NCBI GenBank assembly: GCA_963722555.1
Contig: CAVRNQ010000006.1
Span: 1,364,001-1,428,000 of the forward strand
DNA from: Bog-366 sp963722555
GTDB taxonomy: Bacteria > Acidobacteriota > Terriglobia > UBA7540
DNA length: 64,000 bases
Direction of reading: 5' to 3'
Made by a program: the position numbers and the translations under genes. Position 1 is the stretch's first letter. The number at the start of each line of letters is the position of its first letter. Below, one piece after another: positions 25,295 to 33,772 of this stretch. The notes under the pieces were generated by a model, which ran no database searches, was not told the DNA's origin, and saw only the letters and a list, made by a program, of their open reading frames with translations.

Positions 25295-26062
25295 TTGGCC
25301 GCGATCATAATCGCCATAGCGAATCAGAAGGGCGGAGTCGGAAAGACCACCACCGCCGTGAACCTGGCGGCCGCCTTTGCGCTGAAGAACCATCGGACCC
25401 TCCTCATCGACCTCGACCCGCAGGCCAATAGCACCCTGACCTTCTTCTCGCCCGAGGAAATCACGGGTTCGATCTATGACGTGCTCTCTGACCAGCGCCT
25501 GAGCGTGACGCAGGTGGTGCATCCCACGAAGCTGGCGAATCTCTGCCTGGTTCCCGCCAAGATTGCACTGGCCAAGCTGGAGGGGAACCTGGTGGCGCAG
25601 TTCGACGCGCCCTACCGGCTGAAAGACGCCCTGGGGAGCGCCAAGAACGATTTTGACCTGATTGTTATCGACACCCCGCCGGCCCTGGGAATCATTACGG
25701 TGAACGCCTTGGTGGCCGCTCATTACCTACTGGTCCCCATCCAGGCTTCCTATTACTCGCTGGAGGGAACGGACGACTTGCTGGAAACGCTGGAGCGCAT
25801 TCGCGCCCGACCCAACCCGGAACTGCAACTGCTGGGCGTCATCGTGACGCTCTACGACAAGCGGACGAACCTGGCGCGCGACATCTACAAGCAAGTCAGG
25901 GCAGTGTTCGGCGACAAGGTTTTCAAAACCGTGATTGGCAAGAACGTACGCCTGGAGGAAAGTCCGGCCTACAAAGAGACAATTTTCAGTTTTGCTCCCG
26001 ATTCCAGCGGGGCCGCCGAGTATGCGCAGCTCGCCAGGGAGGTTATCCAACGTGTCAGTTAG
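25295..26062 (+). CDS. parA: ParA/Soj-family ATPase
   Basis: 255 residues from a TTG start, chosen because GGAG lies 6 bp before it and the family start follows at once (AIIIAIANQKGGVGKTTTAVNLAAA, deviant Walker A). Walker A' is LLIDLDPQANST and Walker B is LIVIDTPPAL. It partitions chromosomes or plasmids with ParB by ATP-dependent binding to DNA. parB overlaps its last codons. Confidence 0.93.
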   Translation: MAAIIIAIANQKGGVGKTTTAVNLAAAFALKNHRTLLIDLDPQANSTLTFFSPEEITGSIYDVLSDQRLSVTQVVHPTKLANLCLVPAKIALAKLEGNLVAQFDAPYRLKDALGSAKNDFDLIVIDTPPALGIITVNALVAAHYLLVPIQASYYSLEGTDDLLETLERIRARPNPELQLLGVIVTLYDKRTNLARDIYKQVRAVFGDKVFKTVIGKNVRLEESPAYKETIFSFAPDSSGAAEYAQLAREVIQRVS

Positions 26063-26876
26063 ACGCGCGGGTTTACCCATTACCGTGAAAATGCGGCACA
26101 ATTCGCACTACGTCGAGGAGATCATCTCGCGCAGTGGCGCGGCCATCGGCCGCATGATTCCCATTGAGCAGATCCACCCCAACGCCGACCAGCCCCGCAA
26201 GGACGTGGGGGACCTGCACGGTCTGACGGAATCGGTGCGCGACAAAGGTGTACTGGAGCCCTTGCTGGTCCGCTACTTGGCGGAATCCGACCAGTACATG
26301 ATTATCTCCGGCGAGCGCCGCTACCACGCCGCGCGCGCCGCCGGCCTGCGCGAGTTGCCGTGCATCGAGAAGGATGCCGACGACGGTGAGTCGCTGGAAC
26401 TTGCCCTGATCGAAAACCTGCAACGCAAAGACCTGACACCCTTCGAGGAAGCCGACGGCGTGCAGGCGCTGGCGGAGCGCTTCAACCTGACGCACGAGGA
26501 GATCGCCCGCAAGATTGCGAAGTCCCGTTCCTCCATCACGGAAATCCTGAGCCTGCGCACCATCCCGGATAGGGTGAAGGCCCAATGCATCGAGGCGGGC
26601 GTGCTTTCCAAGTCCCAGTTGCTGCAAGTCGCCCGGCAGTCGAGCGAAGCCCGCATGCGCGATCTGGTGCGGCGCTTTCGCTTGGGTCTGGTCAACCGGG
26701 AGCAGGCGCGCGCGGAACGGAATCCCGACAAGAAACCGCACCAGGCAGTTTTCCGCTATGTCCCCCCTGCCAAGGAATTCAAGCTGGTTCTCAAGTTCCG
26801 CAAGAGCAATGTGGAGCGCCAGGAAATCATCACGGCACTGCGGCGAATCCTCGAAAAGCTGGAAGCGGAGTCGTAA
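26052..26876 (+). CDS. parB: ParB/Spo0J-family partition protein
   Basis: 274 residues if started at GTG 26052, which overlaps parA; ATG at 26091 is an alternative, and the longer frame to 25935 is not credible. The N-terminal CTPase domain has IPIEQIHPNADQPRKD and the GERRYHAA box. The helix-turn-helix is at HEEIARKIAKSRSSITEILSLRTIP. No clear parS palindrome was noticed nearby. The C-terminal part is shorter than in some chromosomal ParB proteins. The pair sits between a nuclease gene and ypdA, not next to gidA/gidB as is usual near an origin. Confidence 0.9.
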   Translation: MSVRRAGLPITVKMRHNSHYVEEIISRSGAAIGRMIPIEQIHPNADQPRKDVGDLHGLTESVRDKGVLEPLLVRYLAESDQYMIISGERRYHAARAAGLRELPCIEKDADDGESLELALIENLQRKDLTPFEEADGVQALAERFNLTHEEIARKIAKSRSSITEILSLRTIPDRVKAQCIEAGVLSKSQLLQVARQSSEARMRDLVRRFRLGLVNREQARAERNPDKKPHQAVFRYVPPAKEFKLVLKFRKSNVERQEIITALRRILEKLEAES

Positions 26877-26963
26877 TTCCCACGCCCGTGCGGTCAGGGC
26901 GCGGGGGTCGTGCCTGCCACTGCGGGCGCTCCATTGTTGCCTATTCATAGAGAGTGAATTCGG

Positions 26964-27947
26964 ATGCAAGAACCTCTGGATATCCTGATCGTGGGCGCCG
27001 GCCCCACGGGCCTGGCTTGTGCCATTGAAGCGGTCTCGGGCCGCCTGAAGGCGCTGGTGGTTGAGAAGGGCGTCCTGGTGAATTCCCTCTACCACTATCC
27101 CACCACCATGACGTTCTTCACCTCTCGCGAGCGCCTGGAGATCGGCGACCTGCCTCTGGCGAGCCTGAACACCAAGCCCCACCGAGCGGAAGCCCTGGAA
27201 TACTATCGTCGGGTTGCGGACTTCTACCGGCTGCCGATTCATTTCTTTGAAAGGGTGGTGGGCATCCAGGGAGTGGACGGGAATTTCCGCGTGGAAACCC
27301 AGACCACCGAGGGCCACAGGGGCCTGTACGAAACCCGAAAGATCATTCTCGCGACGGGCTATTACGATCTGCCGAACCTGCTGGACATCCCCGGCGAGGA
27401 CCTTCCCAAGGTCTCGCACTACTATACGGACCCGCACCCGTATTACCGGCGGAAAGTGGCCGTAATCGGGGGCGCAAATTCGGCCGCCACCGCGGCTCTG
27501 GACCTCTTCCGGCATGGCGCGGAGGTCACCCTCGTCCACCGCGAAGCTGAACTCAGCCGGCACATCAAGTACTGGATCCGGCCGGACCTGGAGAACCGCA
27601 TCAAGGAAGGATCCATCCGCGCCATTCTGGAAGCCGAGGTCAAGGAAATCGCGCCCGGCTGGATTTGTGTCCGGAAGAGCAGCGGGGAAATACTGCGCGT
27701 GGAAAACGACTTCGTCTTTGCCCTTTCCGGCTACCACCCGGATTTCGATTTCCTCCGCCAAGTCGGTGTGGGAATCAATCCGCAAACGCAGCGCCCCTTG
27801 TGTGACCCGGAAACCTTGGAGAGCAACGTACCCGGCATCTATCTGGCCGGAGTCATTATCGCCGGGATGGATACGAACGAGATTTTCATCGAGAACGGCC
27901 GCTTCCACGGCAAGCAAATCCTCGCCGACATCCAGAAGAAACTCTAG
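26964..27947 (+). CDS. ypdA: YpdA-type flavin disulfide reductase (putative bacillithiol disulfide reductase)
   Basis: 327 residues, full length. The FAD-binding motif is LIVGAGPTGLACAIEA; the NADPH-binding motif is VAVIGGANSAATAALDLFRHG. The TrxR-like fold lacks the CxxC redox pair, which is the known feature of YpdA/Bdr. The LYHYPTTMTFFTSRERLEIG stretch and the terminal AGVIIAGMDTNEIFIENGR are typical of the family. It reduces bacillithiol disulfide with NADPH, so the host is likely to make bacillithiol. No bshA/B/C gene is in the window. Confidence 0.88.
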   Translation: MQEPLDILIVGAGPTGLACAIEAVSGRLKALVVEKGVLVNSLYHYPTTMTFFTSRERLEIGDLPLASLNTKPHRAEALEYYRRVADFYRLPIHFFERVVGIQGVDGNFRVETQTTEGHRGLYETRKIILATGYYDLPNLLDIPGEDLPKVSHYYTDPHPYYRRKVAVIGGANSAATAALDLFRHGAEVTLVHREAELSRHIKYWIRPDLENRIKEGSIRAILEAEVKEIAPGWICVRKSSGEILRVENDFVFALSGYHPDFDFLRQVGVGINPQTQRPLCDPETLESNVPGIYLAGVIIAGMDTNEIFIENGRFHGKQILADIQKKL

Positions 27948-28033
27948 CGAGCTTGATATCCGCAATTTGACCATTTGAGTCAGCTTTGCCGAAGTCATGG
28001 CGACGGCCAGGCCGCTCACCCGGTCGCCTTTGG

Positions 28034-28152
28034 CAACCTCTCCCCTCGGAGAGGGCTGCAAATGGGTCGCGGGCACGGTTTTCTAGCCCTCTCCCCTTGC
28101 GGGAGAGGGTGGGCCGCTGCCGGCGCTTTCACCAGCCGGAGCGGGCAGGGGG
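28034..28152. repeat. CTCTCCC/GGAGAGG-type repeat (family F), copy 2
   Basis: CCCTCTCCCCTTGCGGGAGAGGG hairpin arms followed by a GC-rich GGCCGCTGCCGGCGC block, shared with 46921-47000. Same family as 8455-8575. Confidence 0.6.
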
Positions 28153-28313
28153 CCCCACGTTTTGCGGGTGGGGGTGAGGGGACGGTGCGCCTGCCGGGCA
28201 CATCGAGCGCCGCGACCGGTCCTGAGTGAAACGAAGGAACGACCTCAGCATTTCTCGCCATCGCGTCCAACGACTCTCTCATTTCCTTTCAACAACATTC
28301 TGGTTTCGCCCCA

Positions 28314-28420
28314 ATTATCGCGCAACCTTTGCATTTTTCGGCCAAAAAACCCGATCGATTGTCGTCCATTATCGCGAAATTTGTGAGTTGTCGGCCAAAA
28401 AGCCCGATCAGTTATCGGTC
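28314..28420. repeat. Two ~54-bp tandem repeats
   Basis: Unit 1 (28314-28367) and unit 2 (28368-28420) both read ATTATCGCG, then a variable part, TCGGCCAAAAA, CCCGATC and a TCG end. On the minus strand each unit contains a short stem followed by a T-tract (CCGATAACTGATCGGGCTTTTT in unit 2), so they could act as terminators. Confidence 0.65.
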
Positions 28421-28645
28421 ATTGTGTCACTCACCACTTTGTTTTCATAGACATAGTCGGGTCGATCTTCATTTTTAACATCTTTATGGGTCAGCGCCCC
28501 GTTTCGGACCTTGAAAAGCACATCAGTGAGCCGCCACAATTGGCCCGCGGGAATCTTCCATTCTTTGCGTGAGCAGCGCATTTTCGTCCTGGGGAGCCAT
28601 CAGGCTGTTGCGATTCCAGGGGGATCAACTAATCGGGGCGCGCCT

Positions 28646-28824
28646 CAGGCCGAGCCCTGTTCGGCCCACAGCACTTACCGCTTCAGGCTAGCACTGTACG
28701 CGCTGACTTGTCAAGGACGTTATTATATACGTTGCCTACGGGTAGGCAGTATTTTCCAGGCAAGTGCCTAATTGTCCGAATTATTCCCCTCCTGGCTCAG
28801 GAGGGGGGCAGGGGGTGGTCAAGC
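28646..28824 (-). repeat. Dispersed ~175-bp repeat 'family B', copy 2 (inverted)
   Basis: The complement aligns with 7831-8005 along the whole length. The hairpin is perfect here (TTGCCTACGGGTAGGCA at 28730-28746), while the first copy is imperfect. Both copies contain a CTTGACAAG block and a GGCCGAACAGGGCTCGGCC stem. Confidence 0.8.
28685..28714 (-). promoter_or_regulatory. Promoter-like sequence inside repeat family B, copy 2
   Basis: On the minus strand TTGACA (28714-28709) is followed by 18 bp and TAGCCT (28690-28685), matching the layout of copy 1. It would transcribe away from the family B hairpin toward the tandem units at 28420. Confidence 0.35.
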
Positions 28825-28937
28825 CAGCGTAGCGCGCACCTCCGCGGTGTGAGGTCCGCGGCTTTTCGGGCCCGCCGGACAACAGGGGTGGTAGAATGCC
28901 CACAATTCGTAGTAGAAGGTGTGAAAAAATGGGCGCC

Positions 28938-29010
28938 TTCACCGCAGAGGCGCAGAGAAAGGGCCTTCGCTTTTCAAACCTCTGCGCCTCCGCGACTCTG
29001 CGGTGAGAAG
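28938..29010. repeat. 'ccgcagaggcgcagag' inverted repeat
   Basis: TTCACCGCAGAGGCGCAGAG at the left pairs with CTCTGCGCCTCCGCGACTC and TGCGGTGAGAA at the right. A related single arm encodes the tail of the glycosyltransferase gene ending at 2091. Confidence 0.7.
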
Positions 29011-29100
29011 GGTCTTCCGCGATTATTTCACAGCTTTGGGGAGGACACGGGCCAACACGTTATCCGGCAATGCTTCGAGTTCCTTCCGCGCCGGAGTGGA

Positions 29101-29162
29101 TCAATTTGATTTTGTAGCGGCGAGTTTACCTCGCCAGGTGGCGGCGTAAAGCCGCCTCTACT
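29101..29162. repeat. 62-bp 'tagcggcg' hairpin repeat (family C), copy 2
   Basis: About 90% like 8012-8073: TCAATTTGAT, TGTAGCGGCGAGTTTACC, TCGCCAGGTGGCGG and AAGCCGCCTCTAC. Its last bases supply the TAG stop of the antitoxin-like gene on the minus strand. Confidence 0.8.
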
Positions 29163-29349
29163 CACGCAGCCGCCCGCGTTTTACGAGGTCCGCTTTGACC
29201 TTCTCCAGCGGTATCCCCTTTTCGTTGCGGCGCGATTCCGAAATCAGCCCGTCCCAAAAATCCTCTAACACCGCGCCGTATCTTTTCAGGTCGATTTGAA
29301 CGGCCACCTTGCGGCCCTTCTCATCGGTCACGAACTGGATTCCGGTCAT
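29158..29349 (-). CDS. Small antitoxin-like protein (orphan)
   Basis: 63 residues, AAGGAG before the ATG. TGIQFVTDEKGRKVAVQIDLKRYGAVLEDFWD resembles small antitoxins that accompany RelE/ParE-type toxins, which often start with a 'VTDEKGRKVAVQI' strand. No toxin gene adjoins it, and its stop codon lies in a repeat at 29158-29162, so the C-terminus may be shifted. Call by similarity of sequence pattern only. Confidence 0.55.
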   Translation of the reverse strand: MTGIQFVTDEKGRKVAVQIDLKRYGAVLEDFWDGLISESRRNEKGIPLEKVKADLVKRGRLRE

Positions 29350-29538
29350 AGGCTGTGCTCTCCTTGGGGTCCTGTTCTCACTCTAATTTTGCCGCCGCTC
29401 TCTGTCAACCCAATAGTACAACAGAACGTGCTTTATGCCGGGCTATCGGCGCGCCAGTGCAGGAATCAGAAGGCGTGAACTTCCCGTGGTAGAATGCTCA
29501 CACCTCGTCGTAGTGATTCCCGCTTTCCGGAGGTGCCG

Positions 29539-31116
29539 ATGCGGCGTCGACCGCTCGTGACCATCCTAATGTTCATCATAGCACTGATTCTGACGCTGCC
29601 CATGCGGGCGCAGCAGACCCCCTTTACCGAGGTGCAGGTCAGCAACATGGTGCGCGCTGGGCTGGGAGATGATTCCGGCGCCAAGCTGATCGAGCAGCGC
29701 GGGACTGATTTTGCGCTGACAGAGGACTTTCTCCAAACCCTCAAGGCCGCAGGCGCAAGCGAGGCATTTCTTCAGGCGCTGCGCGCCGCCAAGCCGCCCG
29801 AGCCCGCGAGCGCCAGGAAGCCGCTGAACCAGGTGCAAATTTTCGCCCTGCTGGTGGGGCAAGTGCCGAGCCACCGAGTCACCATGCTGGTCGAGGAACG
29901 CGGAATCGATTTTGAGCCCACGGATGATTACCTTCAGGAAGTCCGCTTGGCTGGCGGCGAGGATGAACTAATTAGCGCGCTCAAAAGCGCCAAGGTGACG
30001 AAGCCGGAGAACGTTGATCCGGCACGCGAGGCGCGGCAACCAGAGGTCCGGCAACACGTCGCGCGAGGAGCGGAACTCTATCAGAAAAGGCACTATGCGG
30101 AGGCCGAACGGGAATTTCGTGCGGCCTTGCTACTTGACTCTCAAAACGCTGGCGTTTACTTGAGCCTGGCCCAGGTCCTGGGTCGGCAGGAGAGGTGGGA
30201 CGATGCCGTGTCCGCGGCACGCGAGGCCGTACCCCTGAACCCGGACAATGATGTCGCGCACGTCGAACTCGGCTTCGCGCTCGGAAACAAGGGCGACTGG
30301 GACGGTGCGATCGCGGAATACCGTGAGGCGCTGCGCCTGAACGCGAATCTTGCAACGACGCACTATTTCCTCGGAAATATGCTCGGAAAGAAGGACGACT
30401 GGGATGGTGCGATTGCCGAATACCGCGAGGCGCTGCGCTTGAACCCGAATGATGACGGGGCGCACGCGAACCTCGGCGTGGCGCTCGGAAACAAGGGCGC
30501 CAGGGACCGTGCGATCACGGAATTTCACGAAGCCCTGCGCTTGAATCCGAAGAACGAGGACGCACACGTCAACCTCGGCCTCGCGCTCGAACACAAGGGC
30601 GACTGGAACGGAGCGATCGCGGAAGAACGTGCAGCGTTACGGTTAGGCCCCAATAATGCCTTGGCGCATTCCTTCCTCGGCTTCGCGCTCGGGAAAAAGG
30701 GCGACCTGGATGGTGAGATCGCGGAATACCGTGAGGCGCTGCGCTTGAACCCGAATCTTGCAGAGGCCCACAACAACCTCGGCCTTGCCCTCGCAAGCAA
30801 GGGTGACTGGGATGGTGTGATCGCGGAATGTCATGAAGCCCTGCGCTTGAACCCCAATGACGTCAACGCGCACGTCCTCCTTGGAGGGGCGCTTGTAAAC
30901 AAGGGCGACTGGGACGGGGTGATCGTGGAGGAACGCGCAGCGCTACGCTTAAACCCCAATGATGCCTTGGCGCACACCTCTCTCGGCATGGCACTGAAAA
31001 TGAAAGGCGACCGGCGGGGAGCTCTCGAAGAATGCCGTGCGGCCTACATGCTTGACCCCAAGAACGCGTTCTATAAGCAGAATTACGAGCGCCTATTGCA
31101 GCAGGTGAATCAATGA
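29539..31116 (+). CDS. Exported TPR-repeat protein
   Basis: 525 residues from the ATG at 29539 with CCGGAGGTG before it. A signal peptide or anchor (LVTILMFIIALILTLPMRAQ) is followed by two related ~65-residue modules (FTEVQVSNMVRAGLG..., LNQVQIFALLVGQVP...) and then nine or ten 34-residue TPR units from about residue 170. Units are very alike (GNKGDWDGAIAEYREALRLNPN), and the DNA shows matching 102-bp repeats, a sign of recent unit duplication. TPR proteins mediate protein-protein contacts in the periplasm or at the membrane. Partner unknown. Confidence 0.85.
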   Translation: MRRRPLVTILMFIIALILTLPMRAQQTPFTEVQVSNMVRAGLGDDSGAKLIEQRGTDFALTEDFLQTLKAAGASEAFLQALRAAKPPEPASARKPLNQVQIFALLVGQVPSHRVTMLVEERGIDFEPTDDYLQEVRLAGGEDELISALKSAKVTKPENVDPAREARQPEVRQHVARGAELYQKRHYAEAEREFRAALLLDSQNAGVYLSLAQVLGRQERWDDAVSAAREAVPLNPDNDVAHVELGFALGNKGDWDGAIAEYREALRLNANLATTHYFLGNMLGKKDDWDGAIAEYREALRLNPNDDGAHANLGVALGNKGARDRAITEFHEALRLNPKNEDAHVNLGLALEHKGDWNGAIAEERAALRLGPNNALAHSFLGFALGKKGDLDGEIAEYREALRLNPNLAEAHNNLGLALASKGDWDGVIAECHEALRLNPNDVNAHVLLGGALVNKGDWDGVIVEERAALRLNPNDALAHTSLGMALKMKGDRRGALEECRAAYMLDPKNAFYKQNYERLLQQVNQ

Positions 31117-31246
31117 GGAATACCCCGGGCTTGCGCAGGCGGGTTTTCTTTAGGGCATTAAATCACTTGGCTCGCTCACACTACTGCAAGAGCATGAAGA
31201 CGGGAGCCAGATACGTCGGGCGCCCAAGTGAAAATCGGGAGGAGTT

Positions 31247-32071
31247 ATGCTGACTGTTTTTGGGGATGAAAGTGCGGATGAGACAGCGCAGCGCGTATTT
31301 GCCGTCGCTGGAATTATTGGAACCGATCAACTGTGGGAGCGGCTGGAAGCTAAGTGGGTCAATCGCACAAAGGGGTTACCTTTTCATGCGAACGATTGTG
31401 ACAGCGATCAGGGAGACTACGCTAAGACTCCTCACGCCGAAAACAAATCCCTCTATCGTGATCTCACAATCATACTCGCAGAAAGCGGGGTGGGCGGGTG
31501 GGGATTCGTCATTGATCTTGCCGCGCAGCGCCGCATATTCCCAGAGGCACCAGATATTACCTATTACAAGGGATTTCAAGAAGTCCTTGCGGCGATGAGA
31601 AAATGTGCCTTGAACAACAGTGAGACTGTCAAATTCACTTTCGATAAGAGATCTAAGAGCGATTACAATGCCGGATTGCTTTACGGGATGTTTAAAGAGA
31701 TGGCGGATTGGACGCAGATTGTCTTTCCCGAAGTGGCATTCGCGTGTTCCAGAGAGCAGCCACGATTGCAAGCAGCGGATCTTTTCGCACGAGAGTCAAT
31801 GAAAACCTATGATAACCGTTTCGGGCCTGTCCAGCGTCAGCCGCGCAAATCATGGCTTGCCTTGCGTGATACCAAACGTTTTCATATCGAGGCTATAAGC
31901 GATCAGTGGTTTGAAGATTTAAAAAAACAAATGCCGAGGCTGGAGAAGGAAACCGGACAATCTAGGGATGATTATTTGCACTGGTTAACTACAAATGGAA
32001 TGCAACATAATATTACTCACCTCCTTACTTATATCGAATGGAAGCAAAGGACTGATGGGGAAAAATCCTGA
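31247..32071 (+). CDS. DUF3800-like protein
   Basis: 274 residues, ATG after GGGAGGAG. The start LTVFGDESADE and the late LQAADLFARES match the two acidic motifs of DUF3800, an RNase H-like fold often found near mobile or defence genes. The middle part (FTFDKRSKSDYNAGLLYGMFKEM) is consistent. Base composition is clearly AT-richer than the flanking genes, with more A/T-ending codons, suggesting acquisition by transfer. Activity has not been shown here. Confidence 0.75.
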   Translation: MLTVFGDESADETAQRVFAVAGIIGTDQLWERLEAKWVNRTKGLPFHANDCDSDQGDYAKTPHAENKSLYRDLTIILAESGVGGWGFVIDLAAQRRIFPEAPDITYYKGFQEVLAAMRKCALNNSETVKFTFDKRSKSDYNAGLLYGMFKEMADWTQIVFPEVAFACSREQPRLQAADLFARESMKTYDNRFGPVQRQPRKSWLALRDTKRFHIEAISDQWFEDLKKQMPRLEKETGQSRDDYLHWLTTNGMQHNITHLLTYIEWKQRTDGEKS

Positions 32072-32083
32072 ATTTGAAAAACG

Positions 32084-32172
32084 TGTAGCGCAGACCTGTA
32101 TTTCAAGGTCTGCGGCTTTTCTCATCGACCGCGCCCAAGGGCCGCGGACCTCCAAGACAGGTCCGCGCTACG
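32084..32172. repeat. 'gtagcgcagacctg' palindromic repeat (family D), copy 1
   Basis: GTAGCGCAGACCTG at the left pairs with CAGGTCCGCGCTAC at the right. It contains the ACCGCGCCCAAGGGCCGCGGAC block that recurs in the same orientation at 34190-34336. Confidence 0.7.
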
Positions 32173-32191
32173 CCTGCTGTTCCGGGAGCGC

Positions 32192-32515
32192 TTACGATAC
32201 TCCGGCTGCGCGCAGCTCAAACTGAATACCTTCCTGATCGAGCAAATAGGAAACGATTTCAAAAAGATTTCGCGCTTGGGGATTACCCTGCGGTCCTAGC
32301 ATACGCATCAGGCTTTTGGGCGAGCGATGCGTGACCTCGGCCAACTCGATAAATCCGACCGTGGCATTGATGTAGTTGCGTAGCACGGTCTTGCCCGTCT
32401 CTACGTCTCCATTAAGCATCGTTTCCACGCCCTCGCGGAGAAGTTCCCTGCGAAAGGCGGGATCGCGTTGGACACGCGCCTTGATGGTTTCCTTAAAATC
32501 GCGGGTCAAAGCCAT
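32192..32515 (-). CDS. higA: HigA-type antitoxin (XRE helix-turn-helix)
   Basis: 107 residues from the ATG at 32515, which overlaps the toxin's TAA (TAATG). MALTRDFKETIKARVQRDPAF is followed by a helix-turn-helix region GFIELAEVTHRSPKSLMRMLGP, typical of antitoxins paired with HigB/RelE-like 'addiction module killer' proteins. The toxin gene upstream is interrupted by an IS element, so this antitoxin is now an orphan separated from the pair's promoter by 915 bp. An upstream longer frame to 32557 lies inside the toxin and is not used. Confidence 0.82.
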   Translation of the reverse strand: MALTRDFKETIKARVQRDPAFRRELLREGVETMLNGDVETGKTVLRNYINATVGFIELAEVTHRSPKSLMRMLGPQGNPQARNLFEIVSYLLDQEGIQFELRAAGVS

Positions 32516-32625
32516 TACCGATCTCCTTCTTTCTTTCTCTTCTTGTAGTCTTGCCACCTGGCAATAGCCTCGCTGATGTCCGTGTTTTGCCGCTTCTTAG
32601 TTCCGTCCCCGAGAAGAATCACTAG

Positions 32626-33540
32626 AAGCCATTTCAAAACCCTGTACAACGGGCTGAATTTGCGATAGTTATTTTCCTGTGGAGGAGGATCGCGGAAGTG
32701 CACAGCGCCAGGAGGAGGGCCGATGGCGCGATACGGTCGGTTGCTGACCGACGCCCAGTGGGAAAAGATCCGGCCCCTGCTCCCCAAGCGACCGCCGCGA
32801 CCCCGTGGCGGTCGGCCTCCGGCCCCTGACCGCAAAGTGCTGGAAGGCATTTTGTGGATTCTGCGCAGCGGAGCTCGCTGGCAAGACATGCCCGAGGAGT
32901 TTCCCGCGCCTTCGACCTGCTGGCGAAGGTTACGGGATTGGGAAGAGCAAGGGATTTGGCTGGGGATCTGGCGCGCCTTTCTGGGCGAGTTGAATGAACG
33001 CCAACAGTTAAAGTGGAGCGAGTCGTTCCTGGACGGCAGTTTCGCTCCGGCGAAAAAAGGGGCTCGGGAGTCGGCAAAACCAAGCGGGGCAAGGGGACGA
33101 AGTGGATGGTGGTGGTTGACGGCACGGGTCTTCCTTTGGGAAACCACCTTCACTCTGCCTCCCCGTCGGAGGTCAAGCTCGTCGAGGCGACGCTCGCGAC
33201 GATCCGCGTAGGGCGCCGGCATGGTGCGGGCCGTCCCCGCCAGAAGCCGTGTCGCCTGATTGCCGACCGGGGCTACGATAGCGATCCCTTGCGCGAGCAA
33301 CTGGCGGAGCGCGGCATCGAGTTGATCGCCCCGCATCGGAAGAATCGACGCAAACCCCCGACGCAGGACGGCCGGGTGTTGCGCCGCTATAAGCGACGCT
33401 GGATCGTGGAGCGCACCTTCGCTTGGCTCGGTAACTTCCGCCGACTGGTGGTGCGCTATGACCGCTCGCTTACCATTTACCAAGCCTTCTTTCATATCGC
33501 CTGCTTCATGATCGTCTTACGGAGGGTTTTGAAATAGCTT
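32626..33540 (+). mobile_element. Complete IS5-family insertion sequence, 915 bp
   Basis: Terminal inverted repeats are AAGCCATTTCAAAACCCT (left) and AAGCTATTTCAAAACCCT (complement of the right end), 17 of 18 identical. It is flanked by direct repeats CTAG at 32622-32625 and 33541-33544, fitting the YTAR-type target of IS427-group IS5 elements. It carries one transposase in two frames. It lies inside a toxin gene and looks recent: ends and target copies are intact. Confidence 0.93.
32723..33537 (+). CDS. IS5-family transposase in two frames (programmed -1 frameshift)
   Basis: The upstream frame (32723-33211) starts MARYGRLLTDAQWEKIRPLLP after GAGGAGGG and contains the first catalytic Asp in FLDGSF. 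The second frame (to 33537) contains VVVDGTGLPLG, the second Asp in IADRGYDSDPL and the Glu in WIVERTFAWLGNFRR. The A6G4 run at 33053-33062 (GCG AAA AAA GGG) is where a -1 shift joins APAKK to GSGVGKTKRGKG, giving about 271 residues, the usual DDE transposase of this group. The stop lies inside the right inverted repeat. Confidence 0.9.
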
Positions 33541-33772
33541 CTAGACAGTCACCGTCCTTGCCAATGTAAATTCTGTAACCGGGGCCGAAGTCAATCTTGT
33601 ACTCCCATACGCCAGAGCCCACGCCTTTGACGTTGGAAAAATTGCCTTGCCCTAACCGCGTGACCGCCATGGTCACCTTCGCGGCAGCCTGCGCGTTCAG
33701 GTCGTCGAACCAAACCGCGAAAGGACTGTTTCCCTCATGGTCCAGATACTCTCGCACATCGACCATAGATAA

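Larger units (their letters stand above)
27948..29157. other. 1.2-kb repeat-rich intergenic region
   Basis: No credible gene. Contains a GC-rich family-F block (28034-28152), two AT-richer tandem units (28314-28420), family B copy 2 (28646-28824), a 'ccgcagaggcgcagag' inverted repeat (28938-29010) and the start of a family C hairpin (29101-29162). Short reading frames here are shadows or repeat translations. The 28441-28640 stretch shows nothing recognisable. Confidence 0.8.
32515..33766 (-). pseudogene. higB: HigB/RelE-type toxin, interrupted by IS5-family element
   Basis: The N-terminal part (33541-33766) reads MVDVREYLDHEGNSPFAVWF to YRIYIGKDGDC and the C-terminal part (32515-32625) reads LVILLGDGTKKRQNTD to KEGDR. 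They are separated by the IS at 32626-33540. Removing the IS and one copy of the CTAG target joins them in frame (GKDGDCLVILLG) into a 333-bp gene of 110 residues, a normal size for this toxin family, whose stop overlaps the antitoxin start. The broken 5' part now ends in IS sequence at 33506. Inactive unless the element excises precisely. Confidence 0.92.

Noticed and set aside
26073..28076. Long 667-residue frame on the minus strand
   Set aside because: It runs antisense to parB and ypdA, which have clear family motifs. High GC keeps the opposite strand open. The translation has no recognisable domain.
28511..28771. 86-residue plus-strand frame and the related 72-residue frame at 7882-8100
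   Set aside because: The shared CQGxYY...LRVGxIF stretch looked like a small gene family, but it is a chance translation of repeat family B, which also has stems and a promoter-like motif.
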